NCBI GenBank assembly: GCA_024280875.1
Contig: JAJRPH010000132.1
Span: 1-5,430 of the forward strand
Source of the DNA: Deltaproteobacteria bacterium
Lineage (GTDB): Bacteria; Desulfobacterota; Desulfobacteria; Desulfobacterales; Desulfosalsimonadaceae
Reading direction: 5' to 3'
DNA length: 5,430 nucleotides
Shown: positions 1 to 5,274 of the stretch, in pieces
Layout of the letters: every line of letters begins with the position of its first letter
How positions within the stretch are numbered: the stretch's first letter is position 1
Translations under genes and position numbers: made by a program
The notes under the pieces: model-generated
Told to the model about the DNA's origin: nothing
Seen by the model: only the letters and a program-made list of their open reading frames with translations
Database searches by the model: none

Positions 1-63
1 CGGACCGGTCGTGAAAGCAATGGATACACATAAAATTGTTAAAATAATTAATGCTTTTTTCAT
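1..63 (-). CDS. Start of an exported protein (signal peptide only, cut by window edge)
   Basis: Reading leftward from the ATG at 63-61, 21 codons are open to the window edge. They begin MKKALIILTILCVSIAF, a classic signal peptide start: two lysines, then a hydrophobic core. A strong Shine-Dalgarno (AAGGGGG, complement of 70-76) lies six bases before the ATG, which fixes the start. The protein is therefore probably sent through the Sec pathway to the periplasm or outer membrane. A cysteine at residue 12 lies inside the hydrophobic core. No lipobox can be judged, because the mature part is outside the window. Function is unknown. The 172 bases upstream (64-235) hold no gene. A TATACT box on this strand (complement of 152-157) has no convincing -35 partner. 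Confidence 0.72.
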   Translation of the reverse strand, partial: MKKALIILTILCVSIAFTTGP

Positions 64-235
64 TTTTTTCCCCCTTGAATTTTGGTTCATGTTTAAAATT
101 AATGATTAAATCTGTAAACGATGTTTAAGTTTCTTCATAATGGCAGCATAAAGTATATAAATCAATCGGGGAAAACCTGATTTTTGGGTTCGAAAAACCT
201 TAGATCTCTGTTTTGGGATATGTAAAAAGTTAATG

Positions 236-727
236 CTAAGTATTAGAACGATTGAATCTCACACGGATATGATCAGTAATTTTGGCATAAATTACCTGAT
301 ATGCGTACCTGAACCAAGGGATTGCTATTTTCAGCACATCTCCGGCTTCAGGGATCAGTTTTTGGGAATATTTAAAACAGCTGGTAAACATCAGGTAAGT
401 CGGTATCATGGCAATAAAGCCGGTCACTTGCCAGTCGGAAAATCCGTATTTATTTTTTATATAATATGAAACGGCACCGGTGAGTGGAACGCCCCAGTAC
501 ACCAGTTTTCCGAATAATCCTTGTGAAAGATACAGGTAGTGGCTGATGTGAAAAAACCGGCAGATGACACCGATCACAAAGCAAATTAAAAATGCTGACA
601 ACGTTACTTCAATGCTGAAATAAACCAGATTTAGTTTTGAGAGTTCAAAGATGGTTTCGGCTCGTTCGGAGTACAGTGATATAAATTTCTCCCCCATCGG
701 GGTGTCCAGATATAAATACCATAGCAT
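236..727 (-). CDS. Integral membrane protein of unknown family, possibly missing its N-terminus
   Basis: This 163-residue reading frame looks like a real membrane protein. A polar, helical N-terminal part (about 8-32, containing DTPMGEKF and YSERAETIFELSKLN) is followed by three hydrophobic segments at about 35-58, 73-90 and 99-118, then a basic C-terminal tail. I do not recognise the family and give no function. The ATG at 727 is the first ATG after the upstream in-frame stop, but it has no Shine-Dalgarno, and neither does the next one (Met11). Just upstream, in a different frame, the bases 800-729 encode MMLEAV followed by a 20-residue hydrophobic stretch that would make a plausible first transmembrane helix. 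Removing one base near 727-735 would join the two. The true protein may therefore be about 25 residues longer and frameshifted here. It lies downstream of the thioesterase gene on the same strand, about 290 bases away, so co-transcription is uncertain. Confidence 0.6.
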   Translation of the reverse strand: MLWYLYLDTPMGEKFISLYSERAETIFELSKLNLVYFSIEVTLSAFLICFVIGVICRFFHISHYLYLSQGLFGKLVYWGVPLTGAVSYYIKNKYGFSDWQVTGFIAMIPTYLMFTSCFKYSQKLIPEAGDVLKIAIPWFRYAYQVIYAKITDHIRVRFNRSNT

Positions 728-1018
728 GCCAAACGTATAATATAATGATAAAGCACAGGATCCCTGTTGCCGTTACCAGAAGAACTGCCTCCAGCATCAT
801 GCTGATGCATTTATAGAAATAATTAATAACAGGGTTTTTTCGGGAGAAACATCGCCTGGGAAATTGCAGGTTTTTTAAAAAAATAATAACCGGATGATCA
901 GTCAGTGATTCATGAACAAAAGTGAGAAAATGGGTAAAGAGTATATAATGCTCTTTAATTATGGATAATTTTAATAGCAGAGTTCTAAATTTGTTGCGAA
1001 TTATCATGAATGTGGCTT
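728..1018 (-). other. Gene-poor stretch with a possible displaced first transmembrane helix
   Basis: An open frame from 1007 to 645 (120 codons, minus strand) spans this stretch, but most of it does not look coding: it is compositionally erratic and its ATG has no Shine-Dalgarno. The exception is the segment 800-729, which encodes MMLEAVLLVTATGILCF and more hydrophobic residues, and may be the lost start of the adjoining membrane protein. Two inverted repeats are visible. TAAAGAG/CTCTTTA (935-941 and 951-957, 9-base loop) could fold in RNA from either strand. GCATCA/TGATGC (794-799 and 803-808) lies over the two ATGs of the hydrophobic segment. Neither is followed by a clear T-run, so I do not call a terminator. 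Confidence 0.4.
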
Positions 1019-1489
1019 TTAATATTCAGGAGGAGTTTTTATTTGACGGTTACTTGCGATTCTAAACAATGAGTGAAATTCCAGAATCGGTCTTTTGTCC
1101 TCATTGTAAACAGTTGCTGATCCCCGGATGGTTCGTTCGCCTTCAATTTTTGCTTCAGCCCTGGCGGTTATATTGCCTTTTTTTACCGGATAAAGAAATT
1201 TTGAGCTTAAAGAAATGGTGGCAAAATGGGTTTGGGGAGCCAGTATGCTTTTGATTGCCATGACGACAGCCGTGTCGGCGAGGCTGCACAGGGCGCCGCC
1301 GTGCATTAATCCGGCACCCTGTGCATAGTCATGGTAAAACGGCATGGTCAGGGTTGCTTTAGCGTTTTCTGCTATAATGATTTTCATGTTCAGCAGTTGT
1401 TCAAACGGCGCACAGCTGATCCAGTTTTTGAGTTTTACGACATGGGGGCCGGTGGATTCCGATGAAATATCTTTTTGCCGGTCTGTCAT
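1019..1489 (-). CDS. PaaI-family hotdog-fold acyl-CoA thioesterase
   Basis: This 156-residue protein has the length and core motif of PaaI/YdiI-type thioesterases, cytosolic enzymes that hydrolyse the thioester bond of acyl- or aryl-CoA. The signature is GLMHGGALCSLADTA at residues 60-74. His63-Gly64-Gly65 sit at the substrate pocket, and Asp72 lies on the long central helix, where the family places its catalytic acid. The strands after it (ISLSSKFLYPVKKGNITARAE, about 92-112, and RTIRGSATVYNEDKRPILEF, 119-138) match the family's hotdog beta-sheet, which normally assembles as dimers or tetramers. The ATG at 1489 is preceded by AAAGGGA at a good distance. The first 15 or so residues are polar and probably disordered. 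The substrate cannot be inferred: the neighbours are an EEP hydrolase read divergently and a membrane protein, not a phenylacetate or menaquinone operon. Confidence 0.88.
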   Translation of the reverse strand: MTDRQKDISSESTGPHVVKLKNWISCAPFEQLLNMKIIIAENAKATLTMPFYHDYAQGAGLMHGGALCSLADTAVVMAIKSILAPQTHFATISLSSKFLYPVKKGNITARAEAKIEGERTIRGSATVYNEDKRPILEFHSLFRIASNRQIKTPPEY

Positions 1490-1625
1490 ATTTTTTCCCT
1501 TTGTTTCTCGTTTATTTCGATTCGGTGTGCTTGTGGCTGTTGTGTCGTCCTGGCAGTTATGATAAATTCAAAAATTATTAATTATCATAATTATCATCAA
1601 TTTTCCAGCAGGAGTTAACCGGCGG
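1490..1625. promoter_or_regulatory. Divergent intergenic region with tandem 9-bp AT repeat
   Basis: These 136 bases separate the divergent starts of the thioesterase (minus) and the EEP hydrolase (plus), so promoters for both genes should lie here. The centre holds two adjacent copies of AATTATCAT (1580-1588 and 1589-1597). The first copy is also part of a near-palindrome, AATTAT-C-ATAATT (1580-1592). A similar inverted copy, TATGATAAATT, lies at 1558-1568. This arrangement could be an operator, or simply AT-rich promoter DNA. No well-spaced -35/-10 pair stands out. On the plus strand TATGAT at 1558-1563 is a fair -10 box without a -35 box. AGGAG at 1610-1614 is the ribosome binding site of the plus-strand gene. 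Confidence 0.4.
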
Positions 1626-2390
1626 ATGAAAGTAATGACATTTAATTTGCGGTTTGAAAATGATCGTGACGGTGAAAATGCCTGGATTTATCGACGTGAG
1701 CTGGTTGTTGATATCATTGACCGGTATCAGCCAGTTATACTCGGAACCCAGGAGGGCAAATGGACCCAGCTTAATTACCTGCGTGACCATCTTCCATCTT
1801 ATGAAGTCGTGATGCCTGGCAGAATACCGGATAAAACAATTCAATGCCCCACACTTTTTTTCAGAAAAAAAGAATGTGCCATGGAATTCGGAAAAGATTT
1901 CTGGCTGTCCAAAACACCGGATGTACATTTAAGTAAAGACTGGGATAGCGCTTTTCCGCGCATGATCAGCTTTGCCAGGATTCGGCTTGAAGAATCCAAT
2001 CAAAAAATTATCGCCGCCGTCACCCACCTGGACAATATCGGCGTTGAAGCCCGGATCGAGCAGGCAAAAATCATTTCAAAATGGGTGAATCAGCAAAAAG
2101 ACCCCGCCATCCTGATGGGGGATTTTAATGACGATCCCGCGTCCCGGGTCCATGAACTCCTGACATTGCCGCAAACCCGTCTGTGTGATACCTGGGAGAA
2201 GATTCAGGGCAGTGAGTATGAACAAAGCTACACCCATCATGGGTTTAACGGAGTTCCAAAGTTATCAAGATTGGACTGGATTCTGGCTTCCCCGTCTATT
2301 AAGGTAAAAGGTGCCCGGGTGATCCATGACGAATTCGATGGCCGCTACCCGTCGGATCATTTTCCGTATCTGGCTGACATTGAATTATGA
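1626..2390 (+). CDS. Endonuclease/exonuclease/phosphatase (EEP) family hydrolase
   Basis: This 254-residue protein is a complete member of the EEP (DNase I/exonuclease III-like) fold, metal-dependent phosphodiesterases. All the expected active-site motifs are present in order: TFNLRF with Asn7, GTQEG with Glu43 (metal ligand), THLDN with His134, GDFNDDP with Asp166 and Asn168, RLDWIL with Asp217, and SDHFP with Asp244 and the catalytic His245. No signal peptide is seen, so it probably acts in the cytoplasm. The short form, starting directly at the first strand (MKVMTFNLR), resembles the many bacterial stand-alone EEP proteins annotated from exonuclease III, sphingomyelinase or endonuclease relatives. 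Its substrate (nucleic acid, phospholipid, inositol phosphate) cannot be told from sequence. The AGGAG at 1610-1614 lies 11 bases before the ATG, a slightly long gap. Its stop is two bases from the stop of the converging amidohydrolase stub. Confidence 0.88.
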   Translation: MKVMTFNLRFENDRDGENAWIYRRELVVDIIDRYQPVILGTQEGKWTQLNYLRDHLPSYEVVMPGRIPDKTIQCPTLFFRKKECAMEFGKDFWLSKTPDVHLSKDWDSAFPRMISFARIRLEESNQKIIAAVTHLDNIGVEARIEQAKIISKWVNQQKDPAILMGDFNDDPASRVHELLTLPQTRLCDTWEKIQGSEYEQSYTHHGFNGVPKLSRLDWILASPSIKVKGARVIHDEFDGRYPSDHFPYLADIEL

Positions 2391-2392
2391 TG

Positions 2393-2635
2393 CTAATCCG
2401 CAAACAGTCCTAATGTCACTCCGTCCGCATGGATTATTTTTGTGTGATCTCCGATCCCGTTTTTCGGGTCGCGGCCGACATAGGCGATTTTCTGGTTTTT
2501 AACGGCCACTGAAAATCCGTCGAGCAGTTCACCGGTAAATACGTTGAATATCCGTCCCCCGGTAATTACCAGGTCAGCAAATTCAGATCCCTGTGCAACA
2601 TTCATCAATGATTTGGTCGTATCAATATACGTCAT
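2393..2635 (-). pseudogene. ade: N-terminal stub of adenine deaminase-type amidohydrolase
   Basis: The 80 residues read like the first part of adenine deaminase, the amidohydrolase that converts adenine to hypoxanthine. The pattern LMNVAQGSEFADLVITGG, then NVFTGELLDGFSVAVKNQ and KIAYVGRDP, is the N-terminal beta-sandwich region that precedes the metal-binding barrel. The full enzyme has roughly 550-600 residues. Here the frame stops after GVTLGLFAD, just where the family has its PGxxDxHxH metal motif. The catalytic barrel is absent, and the next bases belong to the converging EEP gene. It therefore cannot be active and is most likely a deletion remnant. I chose the ATG at 2635 because AAGGAA (complement of 2643-2648) lies seven bases upstream and the adenine deaminase-like sequence follows. 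An in-frame ATG at 2686 overlaps the stop of the upstream flavoprotein gene by ATGA, but would add 17 unrelated residues. Confidence 0.72.
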
Positions 2636-2682
2636 CACATCATTCCTTAAATTTTTGATAACAGTTGGCTTTGGTAAGATGA

Positions 2683-3801
2683 TCAAGAAACATCTGCTTT
2701 AAAACCGGTTTTTTTAATCCCGTCATGAACCATGGCAAACCATGGATATTTTTTGATCTGATCAGTAATTTTCTGATGAAAGATTTTCATCAACGCATAT
2801 GCCAGCTGATCCTTGAAGGGAAAATATTTCATGCGGAGCATACTGGAGATTAAAATATCAAATGGTTTCCGGCTGGTGAGCTGCAGATTTTTTTTCAGCA
2901 GGTGCCGGTATTGCGCGGTATTGATTGAATGGGTTGTCCGGTCATAACTATCCCCCAGCAGCCAGCCGGATTGCCAGGCCGGTTCAATGCCTGCAGCAAT
3001 GACCGGGTGTGCCAGGCCCAGCACATCACCCGCGCCGATAAATTCGATGCCATTTTTGTAAAATGATACCGGCGTACTCCAATTGTTCAGCATGATGGGG
3101 ATTTTCCAGATATCCGGGGATAAATTCGGTCGGATGTCATAGTGGAATCTGTCATTGACTATTTTGATAAATTCTTCAAATTTTCGGAAAATAATTTTTT
3201 TTTCAATCAAGCCGCCGATGCCGATGTTAAATTGGCAGTTGTTGCCGCAAAACACCCATCCGTATCCTTTTAACCGGCTGTCAAAAAACATCAGGTGAGC
3301 GGGATTTTGAGAGATCTCCCGGCAATGCCCTCTATATTTTAATGCCAGGGCGTATTCTCGTTTATGCCATTCTTCTTCTATGATCTGACGGGTGAATCCT
3401 GAGAAACCGGTGGCCAAAATGGTTTGTCCGGAGAGCAGGGCGCTGTCTTTAAGGGTAATGCGCTTAAAACGGATATTGATGTTTGGTTCTTTTTGGAGTC
3501 TGCGGATCAGCTGCTGTTGCAGGTCGGACCTTGAGATAATGACAAACATACCGTCTGTTTCAACAGCACGATAGTTTGTAAAGCAAAAACGAACAGGCGG
3601 GATGAACTGGTTCGCCGTTGGGATGTCAATGTCCAGTTGCTTCATCAGATAATGCGCATATTCAATGCTGATGGCCCCGCCGCAGGGTTTATCCCAGATT
3701 TTGTTTTCATAAACCGTGACAGGGCAGCCTTGTCGGGCCAGATAGAAAGCGGCAGAGAGCCCGGCAATATTCCCGCCGATGATGGTTATGGGTTGCAGCA
3801 T
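2683..3801 (-). CDS. Geranylgeranyl reductase-family FAD-dependent oxidoreductase
   Basis: This 372-residue flavoprotein belongs to the geranylgeranyl reductase family, which reduces isoprenoid double bonds or related substrates using FAD. Visible features in order: the FAD Rossmann motif TIIGGNIAGLSAAFYLARQG (6-25) with the acidic strand end VYENK (Glu32); PCGGAIS (39-45), the family's Cys-Gly-Gly motif beside the flavin; the YxWxF motif in GYGWVFC (179-185), followed eight residues later by GIG (194-196); and the second FAD contact FIGAGDVLGLAHP (254-266) with Asp259. In two places it departs from the usual pattern: the middle glycine of GxGxxG is Asn11, and the proline usually ending YxWxFP is Cys185. 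It has no membrane helix and is probably peripheral. AAAGGGGA six bases before the ATG supports the start. The downstream amidohydrolase stub is probably on the same transcript. Substrate unknown: menaquinone or other prenyl side chains are possible. Confidence 0.82.
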   Translation of the reverse strand: MLQPITIIGGNIAGLSAAFYLARQGCPVTVYENKIWDKPCGGAISIEYAHYLMKQLDIDIPTANQFIPPVRFCFTNYRAVETDGMFVIISRSDLQQQLIRRLQKEPNINIRFKRITLKDSALLSGQTILATGFSGFTRQIIEEEWHKREYALALKYRGHCREISQNPAHLMFFDSRLKGYGWVFCGNNCQFNIGIGGLIEKKIIFRKFEEFIKIVNDRFHYDIRPNLSPDIWKIPIMLNNWSTPVSFYKNGIEFIGAGDVLGLAHPVIAAGIEPAWQSGWLLGDSYDRTTHSINTAQYRHLLKKNLQLTSRKPFDILISSMLRMKYFPFKDQLAYALMKIFHQKITDQIKKYPWFAMVHDGIKKTGFKADVS

Positions 3802-3890
3802 TTGTATCCCCTTTATCGGAATCTGTTTTTGAGCGACAATTTTAATGATAATTTAAGAATTGATATAAATATACTTGTTGCCAGACTATA

Positions 3891-3913
3891 AAAAATATAT
3901 ATTATATATTTTT
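3891..3913. repeat. Perfect AT-only inverted repeat in a divergent promoter region
   Basis: AAAAATATAT and its exact reverse complement ATATATTTTT flank a three-base ATT centre, giving a 10-bp palindrome arm. It lies between the flavoprotein start (minus, 3801) and the small periplasmic protein (plus, 4048). It could extrude as a cruciform, ease DNA melting, or bind a regulator. A stem with no G-C pair is too weak to call a terminator. Confidence 0.5.
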
Positions 3914-3949
3914 CAATCATCCAGCCTCTCAAAAAGAATAGCTAAATTG

Positions 3950-3977
3950 TTGAAAAATAGATTAAATATCATATAGT
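3950..3977 (+). promoter_or_regulatory. Sigma70-like promoter for the small periplasmic protein
   Basis: TTGAAA (3950-3955) and TATAGT (3972-3977), each one base from consensus, are separated by 16 bases. Transcription would begin near 3984, leaving a leader of about 64 bases before the ATG at 4048. A second -10-like TATACT at 4018-4023 has only a poor -35 box. The call rests on sequence match alone. Confidence 0.5.
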
Positions 3978-4047
3978 TAAACAGTTCTTTAATATTTTAA
4001 ATAGAATCCGCTTTAAATATACTAACATAAACTCGATGAGGGTAACC

Positions 4048-4395
4048 ATGAAAAATACAATCAGAAGCATATTCATATTCTTTTTTTCGCTTGGCATGTT
4101 GCTGACGTCAAATGCGTTTGCAGCAGGCAATATTTCGGTTTTAAAAGTCGATACGTTAATTATGGAAAAGGGCAGTGAAAATTATTCCCTGACCGTCAAG
4201 GCGTTTGTCAAAAACAATGGGGAGGCGGATGATATTACGGTAAATGTTGTCGCAGTTGATATCAATGGTTATGAGCTGCAAAATGCAACTTTAACCGGAT
4301 TTCTCAAGCAGGGCCAGACAAAAGTGCTTGTCGGGGTCGTTAAGATACCAAAAGACGTTTATCAGGAAATTGTCAGATGGGACTGGAAAAAATAG
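4048..4395 (+). CDS. Small periplasmic protein, FxLYD-like beta-sandwich domain
   Basis: This is a 115-residue exported protein. The start is the ATG at 4048, because the Shine-Dalgarno GAGGG (4038-4042) lies five bases before it. An ATG at 4036 in the same frame overlaps that site and would add only MRVT. A signal peptide (MKNTIRSIFIFFFSLGMLL...) ends at SNAFA, with likely cleavage after Ala25. The mature part of about 90 residues is one small all-beta domain: LTVKAFVKNNGEADDITVNV (about 48-67), then VDINGYELQNA, and FLKQGQTKVLVGVVKIP. The pattern resembles the FxLYD/immunoglobulin-like domains found in many small secreted proteins of unknown role. There is no lipobox cysteine and no catalytic motif. 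The WDWKK end looks complete. It seems to be a single-gene transcript, with its own promoter upstream and no gene in the same direction until the broken cardiolipin synthase. Confidence 0.78.
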   Translation: MKNTIRSIFIFFFSLGMLLTSNAFAAGNISVLKVDTLIMEKGSENYSLTVKAFVKNNGEADDITVNVVAVDINGYELQNATLTGFLKQGQTKVLVGVVKIPKDVYQEIVRWDWKK

Positions 4396-4439
4396 GAAAA
4401 ATTTTACGGAAAAATTGGCGTAAGTGCATGGGAATCGAA

Positions 4440-4476
4440 AACATGCGTATAATACAAAATATACAAATAGCATGTT
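4440..4476 (+). repeat. Composite hairpin downstream of the periplasmic protein gene
   Basis: Two nested inverted repeats stack into one structure. The outer arms are AACATGC (4440-4446) and GCATGTT (4470-4476), and the inner arms are GTATA (4447-4451) and TATAC (4460-4464). The loop is ATACAAAA, with a one-sided AAATA bulge (4465-4469). That makes 12 base pairs in all. It starts 44 bases after the stop codon at 4395. No T-run follows, so it is not a standard intrinsic terminator. It could stabilise an mRNA end or belong to a small structured RNA. Confidence 0.42.
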
Positions 4477-4490
4477 ATAGTGATAAGATC

Positions 4491-4519
4491 TCCTCAAAAA
4501 GACGACTTGAGGACGAGTC
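4491..4519 (+). repeat. Hairpin with two mutually exclusive foldings
   Basis: TCCTCAA (4491-4497) pairs with TTGAGGA (4507-4513) around a nine-base loop. Alternatively GACTT (4504-4508) can pair with GAGTC (4515-4519), including one G-T pair, around GAGGAC. The two use the same bases, so they cannot form together. Such switching is typical of attenuators, but no downstream gene start or T-run makes that role clear. A further small hairpin, CGGTA-AAAG-TACCG, lies at 4573-4586. The surrounding bases 4396-4623 contain no recognisable gene. Confidence 0.35.
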
Positions 4520-4683
4520 ATTTATACCCAATCTCAGTTCATTATAATTCCAAATTTTTCAATTTCAGACCTCGGTAAAAGTACCGCTTTTAAGCGTGCT
4601 TTTTGGGACACTCTCCTTGTTAAATCGGTGACGGGCCGACTTCAATCTGTAATATTTTTCCGAATAACCAGTCAGTCATCTCC

Positions 4684-5270
4684 TTGCGCACGTTCCATAA
4701 TGATTTGATAGCAGGATTTGCTATAAGCTGTTTCTCGCTGTCCACTCCTTTTATAGGCGTTCCTGTTTATTTTCTAATCGGTGGGCGGCGGGTTGAAAGA
4801 ACCAGCAAAAAAAAGGATTGGTATGCGACGATGGAGAGACATGCCTCCTTGGTTTCCATTAAAAACGAGCTACCACTGACCCTAACATGTTGTCTTTACC
4901 TCTTTTTCAGGGTGTCGGTGGCAACAGTATTATTCAGGTAGTGGGGGATGGGTCTGCTGTTAATGAACGGCCACTCTATTCAGGTGTATTAGCAGCCCTG
5001 CATCAGGCCCAAGAAAATATATTTGTCGTTACTCCCTACTTTGTACCTGATGATCCTATTACCGCATCTCTTGAACTGGCTGTGCGTATGGGGTGTGATG
5101 TAAGTGTGATTATCCCGGAACACTCAAACCATCCACATTTTATAGAACCTGACAGATTAACGGTCAAAAAAATATGTCTGTTACCGGCATTGACAAGTTC
5201 CAATCCGGTATTATTCTTGGTTGTAATAATGAGCATATGTGCAAATTTATTATTAATAAAAAGGAGCTAA
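4684..5270 (+). pseudogene. cls: Decayed cardiolipin synthase (phospholipase D family)
   Basis: Two pieces of one cardiolipin synthase-type gene lie in different frames. Cardiolipin synthases join phosphatidylglycerol molecules at the inner membrane. Piece one (about 4684-4830; the frame is open from 4624) encodes a membrane segment ending TPFIGVPVYFLIGGRRVER, as at the end of the family's N-terminal hairpin. Piece two (about 4908-5138, shifted frame) encodes IIQVVGDGSAVNERPLYSG, then AQENIFVVTPYFVPDD, and MGCDVSVIIPEHSNH, the front half of the second phospholipase-D domain. The whole first domain, about 150 or more residues, is missing between them. The sequence leaves the family pattern after EHSNH, before the second HxK catalytic motif. 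No HxKxxxxD motif is present at all, so the remnant cannot be active. The second frame runs on to a stop at 5268-5270 through sequence unlike the family, which seems to be the ferredoxin promoter region. Confidence 0.75.
5190..5217 (+). promoter_or_regulatory. Candidate promoter for the ferredoxin gene
   Basis: A perfect -35 box TTGACA (5190-5195) is followed after 16 bases by TATTCT (5212-5217), a weak -10 box. Transcription would begin near 5224, giving a leader of about 50 bases before the ferredoxin ATG. It falls in the part of the cardiolipin synthase remnant that no longer matches the family, consistent with an original intergenic region. Confidence 0.4.
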
Positions 5271-5274
5271 GATC

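Noticed and set aside
186..201. Short GGTT/AACC stem as a terminator for the membrane protein gene.
   Set aside because: The stem has only four base pairs and no T-run on the minus strand.
871..883. TTTTTTAAAAAAA block as a possible terminator.
   Set aside because: It is a simple A/T palindrome with no G-C stem, on either strand.
1344..1562. Plus-strand open frame of 72 codons opposite the thioesterase start.
   Set aside because: It is antisense to a well-supported gene, has no ribosome site and resembles no known protein.
1578..1928. Minus-strand open frame of 116 codons opposite the EEP hydrolase.
   Set aside because: It lies antisense to the catalytic N-terminal part of a clearly conserved enzyme and has no recognisable motif.
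269..2772. The 13-mer GATCAGTAATTTT occurs at 269-281 and 2760-2772.
   Set aside because: Both copies lie inside unrelated coding sequences and encode a KITD stretch. No longer similarity surrounds them, so it is probably chance.
1019..3801. The thioesterase, EEP hydrolase, amidohydrolase and flavoprotein as one new pathway.
   Set aside because: The genes are on different strands with separate promoters, one is a stub, and no shared substrate is suggested by their families.
3637..3891. Plus-strand open frame of 84 codons opposite the flavoprotein start.
   Set aside because: It mirrors the FAD-binding coding region of the true gene and lacks a ribosome site.
4880..4925. A pyrimidine tract and CAG (CCTCTTTTTCAGGGTG) at the join of the two cardiolipin synthase pieces resembles an intron 3' splice site.
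   Set aside because: All other signals are bacterial and whole catalytic domains are missing, so deletion plus frameshift explains it better than an intron.
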